64,000 nucleotides of DNA, taken from Papaver somniferum (lineage: Eukaryota; Streptophyta; Magnoliopsida; Ranunculales; Papaveraceae). Location: assembly GCF_003573695.1 (NCBI RefSeq), contig NC_039358.1, positions 11,016,326 to 11,080,325 of the forward strand. The letters are read 5' to 3'. Position numbers and translations under genes: made by a program. The notes under the pieces are model-generated. The model had not been told where the DNA came from. It saw only the letters and a list, made by a program, of their open reading frames with translations, and did not search any database. Below are positions 47,009 to 59,377 of the stretch, piece by piece; the stretch's first letter is position 1, and each line of letters starts with the position of its first letter.

Positions 47009-48312
47009 GAACAAGAAACTGAAGAAGGTTTTCCAAGGATATTATATTGGTTATCGCCTCAGTGACTCTCTTCTTAAATATGTACAGACGAGCTAAATTC
47101 TATGAAATTAGAATGTGAAAATATTCGAAGAGATCTCTTTTTGTGGAAAAAGAAACTTGTTGAATCTGAAGCAAAGATTAACTTTCAACAAAAGAGTTTT
47201 GAATAGAAAAAAGGTGTATATCTCTCACGAGAGAAACACCTTGAGTCTGATCTAGCTGGTGCTCTTGATAAAATTAAGACGTTGGAAGAAGAAATTTTGT
47301 ACTTGAAAAAGTCCAATGATAGCATCATGGTGATACAAGAGGATTAGGATATAAGGAATCAAGTGCTTCCAACAATAACAATGACATAAAATTTGTTAAA
47401 GCTACAAATTCTTCTCAACCAGAGGCTTCCACTTATGTCAAAAATGATGTTATTTCGTGTAAAGAAGTAAATCTTGTTAATATTAAGGATTGTGTTCAAC
47501 CAGCAGTAATCAAAGAGAGCACTTCTACTAATGTCAAGAAACCAACAATGTTGAACAAAGATAAGAATAAGAAGAAAACTCGTCGAGCTCCAATGCAAGA
47601 GGATCCACAAAAAGGTAACATTCAAACTCAGACTTCGTATGTTACTAAGCATTGTTATTATTGTGGTAATAAAGGACACTTACAATGGGGATGCAAAGTT
47701 CGTAAGATGCAAGATGCACTTTATTTTGTATCAACGAATTGGCTAAGTTTACTCCCCAAAAGAACTCAGATCGTTATTGTCCTAAAGTTTAGGCAAAAGA
47801 ATTATTATAATGATAGTTCAAATTTTACCTACCGCTTGACAATGTCATTTCATAAAAGACCCAATTATAAAAGGAGAGATGAATTTGTAAATGCTAAGAC
47901 AATATCTGATGTTCCAAATTGGAGAACAGTTTTTTCGAAAAGTATTCAAAAGGATAATCGTCCTAATGGTATGAAGGAGAAAGCCTCTCCTGCGAAATCG
48001 AACTCTAAATGGGTCCCAAAGTCCTCCATAGCCAAGAAGGGACCAAAAGTTAGTCACAAGAATGACTCTAAGCTGTTAAATATTGATAAAAATGTTTACA
48101 AGAGTCTTTTTGAAAGACTAAAGAAATACATCATGTTGTCTAAAGTCCCTTGTACTAATGAATGTTGTGATAATGACACTCTTCATCAGAAGTTAAAGAA
48201 GAAAAACAAGAGATGGAACAAGAGAAAACAAACCAAGCAAGAGGTCAAGAATGATGATTCTGTCTTAGTCCCTTCTGACAAAGATGACAAGGCTCAAATA
48301 AACACAACCTAG
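47009..48312 (+). pseudogene. E8 gag-like gene with CCHC zinc knuckle
   Basis: The reading starts inside the protein (ENKKLKKVFQGYYIGYRL), with breaks at about 47095, 47205 and 47348. It runs through a coiled-coil region (LSREKHLESDLAGALDKIKT) into a fully open stretch whose first ATG is at 47548 (254 residues). Residues 36-49 of that stretch are CYYCGNKGHLQWGC, a CX2CX4HX4C zinc knuckle that binds RNA in retroviral-type nucleocapsids. The Lys-rich tail contains NSKWVPKSS, a context known from copia Gag. A stop at 48310 is followed by no protease, integrase or RT. The C-terminal half of a Sirevirus-type Gag is the best call. The N-terminus was lost at the junction with E7. Confidence 0.75.
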
Positions 48313-48609
48313 TTTTGTTGGAATGTGCATGCTCACCTTGGTGCTCAATCTTTTTAAAGGTGGGGAATAACATGAAAACTGAGCACATGATCTCTCGGTT
48401 ATTATATGACTAATCAACATCTTTAGGGAGATTTCTTTTCTTCTATACTCATACCTTCTTTATATTTGAGATTTTGATAGTATAGAAGAAGTTATGAGTT
48501 TATTATGTTGATATTTACTGATCATATATGCGTATCTCTTGTTTTTACTGTTACAACGAGCCAAAAATCACTGAATTCGAACATTGTATGCAAAAGTTAT
48601 GTCTAAAAC

Positions 48610-48765
48610 AGTTTAGTGTTGTGATCCATCACAAGTAATCACCGTAAACGGTCCTGATGATTGGTATAACATATCACAAGTATTGTAACCGATTATGGTG
48701 ATTGGTATGACCCATCACAATCAATCATTGTAACTGGTCCTGGTGATTGGTATGATTGGTCCATA
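48610..48765 (+). repeat. Repeats of GTAAC.GGTCCTG.TGATTGGTATGA type
   Basis: Three to four imperfect units of roughly 45-50 bp. The wording is like the U3 cluster at 51290-51560 of the same element, though the two lie in different functional parts. Confidence 0.55.
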
Positions 48766-49436
48766 CGAAGGAGTGTAAAAATTGTTTTGCCTATAACTTC
48801 TTCGTCCGAACTCAGAATGACCTCATTCTTTTTGCATTGGTTTCATAATTTAATTATATAAAAGATTAAGGTAATTTTAATACATGATTTTCTGTTGAAT
48901 ATTTATGGTGTATTGCAAATTGGATTTATGGGATGTTTGATTTCGGTTTTCTTAACCTTAATATTCGATCTCATATGTTGTGAACCCTTATGGTTTGTGT
49001 GGATTTTTTATTTAGTGGGATTAAGTTCTAGCCCATGTTGGTAGGCTTTATCAAAGGATCCTAAGGTGTTTCGATTGAAACTCATTTGTGAAAAAGCCAC
49101 AATATGTTGAATTTTTGTTTAACATAAAAGCATATGTGTTTCGGGGTTTTCAGCTATTGCTATTTGCATTAGTTAAAACCGACTCAACCTTTCTCTGGTA
49201 AAGGTTGTTGTTCTTCTTCTTATTTTTTTCTTGCGAGAGGATGACAACATAATGGCGGAGAGTTCTAACTCGAACTTGCGCTTAATGATATATCTTTCTG
49301 GGGTGAAGAAGATGCGAAAATTGAGGTAACGCATTTGTTAGTTAATCGTTTTTCCTGTTTAAGAAAAGTATGAGTTTATTGCATATATTTTGCTTTTTCT
49401 TACCAAAATTCGGTACAATTGATGTTGATTCCATTA

Positions 49437-49488
49437 TGTGTGTATGGATGTATGTGTGTGTGTGTCTGTGTGTGTGTGTGTATGTGTG
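49437..49488 (+). repeat. GT-rich microsatellite
   Basis: Interrupted (TG)n with ATGGATG and CTG interruptions. The equivalent sites in E2 and E9 have only short CA runs. Confidence 0.85.
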
Positions 49489-50562
49489 ATTCAATTGTTT
49501 CCGGTTAAGAAAAACTAGTTTGATATTTTTCTTCATTGTTTGGTATCAATTGTTTTAGATTTAACGAAATTTCGGTGCAATGGCGGTGCTTTAATGTCTA
49601 TGTTTGTTTCAATTGCTTCCGGTTAAAAGTAATAATTGTGCAAGTCAATTTTTTTGGTTTGTATGTATTTTTTATGGCTTACCAAAATACGGGATCATTT
49701 GTTTAGTCCAATTCGATTCCGGATAAGAGAAACTAAGTTAATTCTGATCTTAGTTAGACCTATCAAAAGTAAAGGATTCGGTTATTCAAGTCTAATCGAA
49801 TGCCTTGACAAGAAATGTTAGTTAATTAACCTAGTATTTGTCTTTTCAAAGGTGGAACGTCTAAGTTATTGTCTGAATAATTAGTGCCTGATGAGAAAAA
49901 TAAAGTTAATTCTGATCTTTATTTTGGTTTTATCGAAACAAGCGATTGTACTTGTGCAATCGGTTTAGCAAGGGAACTAAGTTTTCTTAGTAAATTTGTT
50001 AAACTATTAGAGAAAATTGCTTCGGGAAATTGTTTCCTAGATAACATATTAAAACAGAATTACTTGTAGTTTCGATTTTGATAGTGGTTATCTAAAGTGG
50101 TATGTGAAATCCTCGTACTTAACTCTTATAGATGGTACAATTCTTTTAGATTGTAAGATCCTTTAGGTGTTTGGTATTTGATCGTACCTTTGTCTTGTGA
50201 CAAAAAGGGGGAGAAATATATGGAGTAAACAAAGTGATTTTTAATCACTTAGGAAAGGACAATTGTGCTTAAACGTTATATCTAACGAAAGAGTAAAGCA
50301 TTAACTAAGGGGGAGAAAGATATCATATGATGATTGTAGTTATTTGGACTACAAAGGGAAATAACAAAGATGTGCGGATTAAAAATCTACCTATCTCACC
50401 TTTAGGGGGAGTATTAGCTTTGTTATTTAATGTCTTCAGTGACATTCATGGATTGAATATATGCAGGGTATTGTATTGTTAAAACTTGGAATCAAGCGTA
50501 TGTATACTGAATTTTTTTAATTTGTTTATCCATATGATTGTAAGATTTTTTTCACTAAAATT

Positions 50563-50574
50563 AAAAAAGGGGGA
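50563..50574 (+). other. Polypurine tract of E8
   Basis: AAAAAAGGGGGA, then ATATCGTTAGAGC; the LTR start TG is mutated to CG. Confidence 0.85.
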
Positions 50575-50577
50575 TAT

Positions 50578-52651
50578 CGTTAGAGCTTAGCTCAGTGGAA
50601 CCCACCAAGAGTTGGTATGTCAAGTTTGGTTATCATATTTTAGTGAATCAAAACTCAATTAAAGATTCGCTTGATTATGTACTAAAGAAAACTTCGTATA
50701 GGTTAGGCTAGAAAGATTAGGATAATGAGACATACAAGTATTACTCGAAGACTTGAAGAATGTGAAGAAGTAACAAGCTATATCGACGACATCATCCTTC
50801 CTCTTGAGGTTAGTAATATTTTGACTTGAACTGTTTTATTCCTAACATATCTTTCAAGTCGTGTTGTATTGAAAACATAATTGCGAAGCTGTGAATGATT
50901 ATACTCTAATAGACATAGTGTTAAGGAATTACAATACGAAGTATAACGCTTATCTTTTGAACTTCGTATATAAGACATCGACATAATCGTATGAATGCTA
51001 TTGTGATTATGTGTATGGATATGGGTGAAGATTTCGTCCTAGGAAACAATGTTTACATTCGTTTAAAGGAAGTACATTCATGAACTTGTTTTATGAATCG
51101 AAAGGGAAATCGCTAGGCTTATTGGTATTGTTATTCATTGCATATCTTTGGATTACCAATATGTGTGACTTAGTAGAACCGATCGTAACTTGTTATGTAT
51201 CTTGGTAAAACTAGTCATAATGCCTGACTTATGTATTGGTATGACTTTTATTAGTGTAACCTATCATAAGTAATCACCTAAGATGGTATGATCGATATTT
51301 GTAATTGGTGTGACCGATCCTAGTAATTGGTGTAACCGATCCTAGTATTTGGTGTGAACGATCACAAAAAATGTGTAATCGATCCTTGTAATTGGTGTAA
51401 CCGGTCCTGGTAATTGGTGTAACTGACTGATCACAAGTAATACCATGAGAATATGGTAACCGGTCCTGGTAATTGATGTGACCAATTTGGTAACTGATGT
51501 AACTGGTTCAAGTAACCATATTAAGGTAGAACCGATCCTTGTGTTTGGTAGAACCGTAAACCCATGAAAGTATGTTGATTTGATCAATCAATAGTTCTTG
51601 GAAATAAGATGAATCAATTCTAAACTTGTTTGGAAGTGTGGTATAATCGGTTCCAAGATTGTAAATATGAAAGAGGTTTTACAAAGAAATAAGATGTCGA
51701 CATACTTTGAACATGTTCAGCAACTCTTATCTTTTATTTTTCAAAGATATTCCTTAATATCTTTAATAACTCAAGGAAGTTTGGAAGTATGGTGTGCAAG
51801 TGTTTATTGAAGATTTAAGAAGATTTGAAGACGAAGAAGATTTCTGATTTGGGTTCATAATCTTTGGTGTGCACAAAACTTGATTGGCTGGGATCCAAAT
51901 ATAATCGGTTTATATTTGATAGATTTGATTGATTAGTTGCGTAGATCGGCATCAGTATTTATCATCTTGATAGATCCTATTATTGATTGCATAATCTAGA
52001 ATTTGCTACTTTTTTAGTTGTTGGATAGATTGATCTAAACCCGACAAAGGAGTTTATTTGGATTAAACAGAAGGGCCTTTGTCTAAGTCATATCACTCAG
52101 ACTGAATAGAGTTGTTACCGAACAGATTTGTTGTTCCTTTACTATTTGGAATTCGAACCAGGGGAAGTTTTCGAGTGCGTGCACTTATTGAATGTCGGAA
52201 GCGCATGGATACTTAAGAAACTAGGTGAACTATAGGTTTAGCTTATTGTTCTCAACTATACGAAGTTAGGTTGATTTTGTATAGCGGCTTAATTCTGAGA
52301 GTATTCAATTCTGGACTAGGTCCCGAGGGTTTTCTGCATTTGCGGTTTCCTCGTTAACAAAATCTTGATGTGTCATTTACTTTTGTTTTCTGCAGTTATA
52401 ATTGTTGTTATTATAATTTAAAGTAAATTACACAAACGTTAACTTTGTATTACTTGATAGTGATCCTATAGAGTTTGGTTAAGTCCGGACCTATTAATCA
52501 AAGTAATCGTATCCATAGACAATCATACAAAGTGTGAATACCGATTCATTGTATTGTCTCGACTCAGTCCATAGCCAATCACTTTCGGTAATAAAAATTA
52601 TAGGTGGAAAAGTTTAAGATTGTGGTATATTTAGGTACCCTCTTCCTTTCA
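50578..52651 (+). mobile_element. E8 3' LTR (family A)
   Basis: About 2.07 kb, shorter than other family-A LTRs because of internal losses around 51740-51800. Conserved block at about 52280-52360. Ends CCTCTTCCTTTCA. Confidence 0.85.
51290..51560 (+). repeat. U3 repeat cluster, CCGATCCTAGTAATTGGTGT units
   Basis: At least seven imperfect units of 22-30 bp. They are the plus-strand, expanded counterpart of the GGATCGGTTCC clusters in E2, E7 and E9. Confidence 0.75.
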
Positions 52652-52738
52652 AAAATGACTTGCACTTTCACAAAATGAGCACAACAGAGAAGTGTGTTTT
52701 GTTTTTAGAGATGACTCATGTTTATCACAACCTTCAAG
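52652..52738. other. Short spacer between E8 and E9
   Basis: 87 bp, nothing recognised. It replaces the terminal 65 bp or so of the E9 LTR. Confidence 0.4.
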
Positions 52739-55456
52739 AATAGATTCCCTATCCGAAAGTGATTGATTATGGACTGAGTCGAGACAATACAACTAATCAA
52801 TTCACGCTTCGTGTGATTGACTATGGATACAAGATCGAGACAATACAACAACGAAGTATGTTTACTTGATAATAGGTTCGGACTTAACCAAACACAATAG
52901 GATTGCTATCAAGTAAATAGGAATTAACGTTTTTGTATTTTACTTCTAATTATAATAAAAAAATTATAATTGCGGAAATAGAAAAGTAAAAGACACAACA
53001 AGATTTTGTTAACGAGGAAACCACAAATGCAGAAAAACCCAGGGACCTAGTCCAGAATTGAATACTCTCAAAATTAATCCGCTATACAAAATATAAACCA
53101 ACTTCGTATAGTTGAGACCAAGAAACTAAACCTATATTTCACCTAGTTCCATCAGTATTCCTTTACTTGTAATAAATCACGCACTTGGAACAATTCCTTT
53201 GGTTCGTATTCCAAACAGTAAAGGAACAAAAAATATGTTCGGTAACAACTCTTTTCAAACAACGTGATATGAGTTTGACAAAAGGCTCTTCTGTTTATCC
53301 CAATAAACTCCTTTGTCAGGTTCTTAAATATGTCTCTCAACAACTATCAAAGTAATTGTCTAGACTTATGCAATCAATACTCTTAATCACAAATAATTGT
53401 ATTAATGTCGATCTACTCAACTAATCAATCAAGGTTATCACAAAGATAAAACGATTATAGTTGGATCCCCAGCCGATAAAGTTTTGTGCATACCAAGGTT
53501 ATGAACTCAAATAAGAAATATTTTTTGTCTTCTTAGATCTTCAATAAACACCTGTACACAAACAACTTGAATCTCTTGTGATCAATCACACACAGAACGG
53601 AGTCTGTTAACTATGAATTATCACAAGACGTCTTTAGATATACAAATAGTCTAAACATCCACGTCGATACTTCGATCTAGTTTGAGTGAATCTTATATCA
53701 GAAGAGAAGATTCTCAAGCATAAACAAACTAGGTGCAATCAAAGTTCAAAAACTGTTTGTCAATCAAATCAATCGAAAACTAATAATAAATTGCAATCAT
53801 CTAGTTTCCCACCAATGGTACTCGTAGAGTTTCCCAATCAAAAATAAGTCTTTAAAATAAGCGGTTGTAAGAGACTTCGCCTAATTAGGGTCCTTTCCAC
53901 TCCGAATAGACGGTTCCACCGGTAACAAGACAACTAGGTAGTATTGCTGGCTCTGAGGATTAGTTTGCTTGAAATGAAAACTTCAATGTTTATAGACCAA
54001 TGAAGTTTGGACACCTAGGAATTTCCAAAACCGAATAGTCTCAAAGATATGCAATAAACGCCAAAATCGTTTTTCATAATTCCTGGAAATGCTCTGTCAG
54101 AATATTGACCGAAATCTCAGGTGAAAATCTCCAATTAGTAAATGCACATTAGTATTTTTAATTTCTAAAGATATGCATTTAATTGCTGGAAATTAAAAGC
54201 ATATAAAAACTAAAAACCTTAACTAAAAGATTCTCAATTTATATCGATTCAGGATTCTCCTTTAGCTATTATGGAATATCTTTGAACAATAAAAGATAGG
54301 AGTTACTGCACATGTTCAAAGTATGTCGACATCTTTACTTTGTAAATCCTTTTTCATATTTACGATCTTGGAACCGATTTGCCACACTTCCAAACAAGTT
54401 TAGAATTGGTTCATCCGACTTCCAAGAACGATGTGATTGATTATCATATCAAATCACGAGTCATTGGTTTCAAGGTTCTACCAAAAAAAGTTTCGGTTCT
54501 ACCTCCATGTGGGTAATAAAACTAGTCACGCTAGTTATCAAAAGTTAGTTGACTAGGTACTAGGATCGGTTACCACATACTTATGGTATTTCGGTTGCAC
54601 AAGTCATAGTATCGGTTCCCCGATTACTAAAAACTTGTTTCACCTCTCACAAGGATCGATTCCCTCTTGTGATCGGTTTCACCTCTTACTAGGATCGGTT
54701 CCCCAAGGTCTATAGTTGGTCATACCAATTATAACATATAGATCATACCATCTCAGGTGATTACTTAAGATTGATTTCACTAATAAAAGTCATACCAAAA
54801 AAAAAGTCATGCATTGTGAATAGTTTTACCAAGATACATAAACAAGTTATGAGCGGTTATACTAAACACACGTATTGGTAATTCAAAGATTTGCGATGAA
54901 TAACAATACCAATAAGCCTAGAGATTTCCCTTTCGATTCACAAAAGAAGTTTATGAATGTACTTCCTTTAAACAAATGTAAAACATTGTTTTCTAGGACG
55001 AAATCTTCACCCCCATACCCATACATAATCATAATAGCATTCATACTATTATATCGATGTCTTATATACGAAGTTCAAAAGATTGACGTTATACTTCGTA
55101 TTGTAATTCCTTAATATTATGTCTAACTAGAGTATAATCATTCACAGCTTCGCAGTTATGTTTTCAATATGCACTACTTGAAAGATACGTTAGGAATGAA
55201 ACAGTTCAAGTCAAATATTACTAACTTCAAGTGGGAGGATGATGTCGTCGTTATAGCTCTTTACTTCTTCACATTCTTCAATTCTTGACGTAATACTTGT
55301 AAGTCTCATATCCTAGTAACTTTCTAGGTAACCTATACGAAGTTGACTCTAGTAAATAATCAAACGACTCTTTAAATGAGTTTTGATTCACTAAAATATG
55401 ACAATTAAAATTGACATACCAACGCTTGGTGGGTTCAACCGAGCTATGCTCTAACA
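52739..55456 (-). mobile_element. E9 3' LTR
   Basis: Family A in reverse orientation. Conserved block at about 53005-53085, GGATCGGTTCC cluster at 54560-54720, outer end CTCTAACA at 55456. Confidence 0.85.
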
Positions 55457-55468
55457 ATCTCCCCCTTT
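55457..55468 (-). other. Polypurine tract of E9
   Basis: AAAGGGGGAGAT on the minus strand abuts the LTR. Further tracts lie at 55623-55634, 55721-55730 and 55822-55833. Confidence 0.85.
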
Positions 55469-57295
55469 ATCAATTTTAGTGACAATAACTCCTACATCAT
55501 ATAGATAAACAAAATACAAGAATTCATTACGCAGACGCTTGATTCCAAGTTTCAACAACATAATAACCTATATACATTCAATCCTCAAATGTCGTTGTTG
55601 ACATTATAATAACAAATATAATACTCCCCCTAAAGGTAAGATAGGTAGATTTTCAATTCGTATGTCTTTGTTATTTCCTCTTTTAGTCCATATAACTATA
55701 AATCATCGTATGATATGTTACTCCCCCTTAGTTTATGCTTTACTATTTCGTTAGATACAACGTTTAAGCACCATTGTCCTTTCCTTAGTGATACCAAATA
55801 ACTTGTTTACTCCATATATTTCTCCCCCTTTTTGTCACAAAATGACAAAGGTACGAGCAAATAAAAGTCAAACCGAAAGGATCTTACAAATCATAAAACA
55901 CTTGAAAAGCCTGTAAGAATTAAGCACGAGGGTTCCACACACCATTTTAGATAACCAATATCAAAACCGAAACTAAAAAGTAATTTTGTTTTGATATGTT
56001 ACCAAGGAAACAATTTCCCGAAGCAATTTTACCTAATAGTTTAGCGAATCAAAAATTGACTAAGCACTCTAGTTCTTTTGCTAAACCGATTGTACAAATA
56101 CAATCGTTTGTTCGATAAGACCAAAATAAAGATTATAATTAACTCTATTTTTCTCATCTGGTTCTAATTATTCACATAATAACTTAGACCTTTCACTTTT
56201 AAACAAGACAAGTACTAGGTTAGTTAACTAGCATTTCTGTTAAGTCATTCAATTAGACTTGAATAACCGAAACCTCAAATTTGATAAGTCTAACTAAGAT
56301 CAGAATTAACTTAGTTTCTCTTATCCGGAATCGAATTGGACTAAAAAATTGATCCTGAAAACCCTTTTGTTAAGCCATAAACAATTCATACAAACCAAAT
56401 AAATCAACTTGCATAATTATTTACCTCAACCGGAAGCAATTGAAACAAACATATAAATTTAAGTACCGCAATTGCACCGTAATTTCGTAAGCCTAAACAA
56501 TTGATACCAAACCATAAAGCAAGATAACAATAGTTTTTCTTAATCGGAAACAATTGAATCGCACACATACATCCATACACAAAAAATGGAATAAGCATCA
56601 ATTGTACCGAAATTTTGTTAAGCAAAAGCAATAAATATATGCAATAAAATCAGGCTTTTCTTAAATAAGAAAACGATTAACTAACAAATTCGTTACCTCA
56701 AATTCCGCACCCTATTCTCCCTTTTTCTTTGCATCTTTTTGGGGCGGAAAATCATTAAGCACAAGTTCACATAGAACTCTCCCCCGTTGTGTTATCATCC
56801 TCTCGTAAGACAAAAGAACAAAAACAAGGACCAACCTTTACCAGAGAAAGGTTGAAAACCGGTTTTAACTAATGCAATGCAAAATTTGATACCCCGAAAC
56901 GCATATGCTTTTATGCTAAACCAAACGATTCAAAATATTGTGACTTTTTTACATATTTGTTTCAATCAGAACCCCTTATAATCCTTTTATTAACCCTACC
57001 AACATGGGCTAGAACTTAATCATGCTAAACCAAAAATTCACCCAAACCATAAGGTTCGCACCATATGAGATCGAATAATAAGGTTATGAAAACCGAAATC
57101 AAACATCCCATAAACATACATAGCAATAATATAAAGCATTCAAGCACATGCTATGTAATAAAAAACTATCAAAAGAAAAATTACAAAATAATAATTTTAT
57201 TCATAAATAATAAGATAGTGCTATTCAAAATAGACTTTCTACAATTTATTGAAAGAAATCAAAAACTGATGTTTATTTTCATTCTTGAAGACAAA
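55469..57295 (-). other. E9 3' untranslated interior
   Basis: No gene. Conserved with E2 and E8. The similarity with E2 stops close to the ORF stop codons (8370 in E2, 57296 here). Confidence 0.65.
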
Positions 57296-58378
57296 TTAAT
57301 CTTCATTTTTTTGCTCATCAGAATCTTCTTCATAGTTTAGTTCTTGTTCACCTTTTAGAAACTCATTATTGATCACTATGATTCCTTCAAGAGTTTCTGG
57401 ATCATCTCTATAGGCAAAGGCCAACTGTTTCTGAATACAGTCTAATTGTCTCCCAAGTCGTAAAATGTGGAACATGAGATCTCCATTGTTATAGGTTTGA
57501 TCATATGAGACACTAGATCCCTTTTGACTTCCACTTATCTGTTTGATAATTCCTTGAGAGACAGTTTTGTATCTTTCTCATCTCCAAAGTTGTTCCACAT
57601 TGTGTTTTCACACAACTTGGTGATGAGACAGGGATATCCAAGATTTCCATGGAATGCTTTGTTATTGAGAAATTCAATGATTTTAATAATTTGATTGATA
57701 ATTAATCCAAAAATTTCAATTTGTTTTTTTCCTTCCAGAAGGTAATATATAAATTTAGCAAATTCTTTACTCCATTATGAAGAATCTCTTATACAAGCAA
57801 AAAGAGTTGCTACAGCAAGTTACCGAAAATCCTTAAGTAGAACGGTACATCTTTGGTTGACATATTTCCATTTTTCCATTCAACAGATTTACCAGTGATA
57901 AGTTTTGAAATTTTATCGTGCTCAATTTCAGAACCGATAATCATACGATTCCCATTCACTTTGTAGTTGATGATTTTTGATATCATCTTTCTGTCGACAT
58001 GATGAACAGTACTTCTAATCAAAGTACTAAAAGTAAGATTTTCATGATTAATATTGTGAATATTAGCATAAAATATTCTTACTATATCATGTGAATATTT
58101 TTCAAACCCGAACATATTTCCCCAGATTCGGTCTTGAACAAACTTCACATAATTGGTTTCTGAAACATCTGGATCGAATCTCTTCTCAGCAGTGAAACTT
58201 ACTCCCTTTAAGATTGATATATTTCAAAGCATGTACTATCCACGAAGATTGTACGATCATGTTTGTCTTTGATCAAGTGAGGATACTTGATTTTCTCAAT
58301 ATATCCAGGAGGAATAAAAGGGTTTAAAACCAGTTTGTCTGTTTCAGAGTTTTCTTCCTCCGATTTCCTTTTTCTCAT
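57296..58378 (-). pseudogene. E9 ORF resembling the putative plant transposon protein domain
   Basis: ATG at 58378 (MRKRKSEEENSETDKLVLNP). A stop at 58208 and a frameshift lead to RFDPDVSETNYVKFVQDRIW, then HDIVRIFYANIHNIN, the best-kept stretch (58148-57810). After another frameshift come EFAKFIYYLLEGKKQIEIF, GNLGYPCLITKLCENT and, after more stops, an acidic C-terminus EEDSDEQKNED ending at 57296. The order basic N-terminus, VR.FYAN, helical middle, YP.LI..LC matches my memory of the putative plant transposon protein family (Pfam Transposase_32), common in plant repeats and of unknown biochemistry. About 360 residues before decay. The family call is from pattern recognition; a profile search would decide. 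Confidence 0.5.
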
Positions 58379-58622
58379 ATTTGCGAAAATATGAAAAACC
58401 CTAGTTACGGTTTTGATCAGTCTTCCCCCAATATGTTTGTGAATATAGCAAGTGGTTATCTTTTATAGGAAGAAAAGATATCAAAAACCGGAAATAACTA
58501 GCTTTAGGAAATTCTACCAAAATCGGAAACCGAAGCTTGTGGGGAGACAATTCCAATTTTATATCTAGGTCTTTCTTTTGGAAACCCGGTTTTTTATGGT
58601 ATGGATCTTTATCTTGGATTGA

Positions 58623-58949
58623 TTATATGTTTCTGTCCAAAAATTTGTTTAATATTTTATTACCAGAATTTGATAACATCATTTGAAATTCACTCAAGAA
58701 TTTTCTAATAGAGTATGCAGAGATAAATTTGAACATAATATGATATTTATTAAAAATACCATTAGAATCATGAATCCTATAATATTTCAAAAGATCACTT
58801 GCTTCATTAAAACAGTTATGAGGTGTATGAAGCAATCCATTGTTAATAGAATTATTAACTGAAAAATCATTCCTTCTAAGGTTACAAGGTTTCCAAAATC
58901 GCATCCTTGATAGTGATACATTGAAAATCTTAGATCTGAAAACATACAT
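58623..58949 (-). pseudogene. E9 unrecognised ORF, 108 residues
   Basis: Open frame MYVFRSKIFNVSLSRMRFW to NKILNKFLDRNI between the leader and the transposon-protein-like ORF. Rich in Asn, Ile and Phe, no motif recognised, and no second copy in the window to test conservation. It may be a decayed N-terminal exon or chance. A 68-residue frame at 59025-59231 just downstream of the leader (MKYVILLFPITLGTRI) is equally unsupported. Confidence 0.3.
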
Positions 58950-59360
58950 ATATATATATTCTTTGTTAGGATATCCAAAATATATTTAAGATTCAAGATT
59001 TTTCAAGAACAAAATAGCCATGATTCATGTAATAAAAATTCTGAGAGGAATCTTATGCATTTTTGAGATATGACATGTCTCATAGAGCATTGTATCATTG
59101 TCACAGTCAGTATCAAACATAATGATATACAATCCTATGTACTCATAAGAATTATGTAAGTCACCCTCGACAAACATATATATAATTCTTGTTCCTAAAG
59201 TAATTGGGAATAAGAGTATTACATACTTCATTCGTGTTTTCCACCCCTTGTTTTTGAAGTAGTAAAATCATTTCATTACATTAACTGAATCAACCATTAG
59301 ATTCAATTTCTTATAGGATGGATTGCACCAAACACAGATTGTTAGATCTTTTCGTGTTTT

Positions 59361-59375
59361 CCTGCTCTGATACCA
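59361..59375 (-). other. Primer-binding site of E9
   Basis: TGGTATCAGAGCAGG on the minus strand, the best-preserved initiator-Met PBS in the window, two bases from the LTR end. Confidence 0.9.
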
Positions 59376-59377
59376 AT

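Larger units (their letters stand above)
48313..50562 (+). other. E8 3' untranslated interior with repeated PPTs
   Basis: No gene. It corresponds to 6484-8369 and 55457-57295 in reverse. Purine tracts AAAAAGGGGGAG (50203-50213), TAAGGGGGAG (50306-50315) and TTAGGGGGAG (about 50402-50411) precede the terminal PPT, a Sirevirus trait. A GT microsatellite and a GGTCCTG repeat cluster lie inside. Confidence 0.65.
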
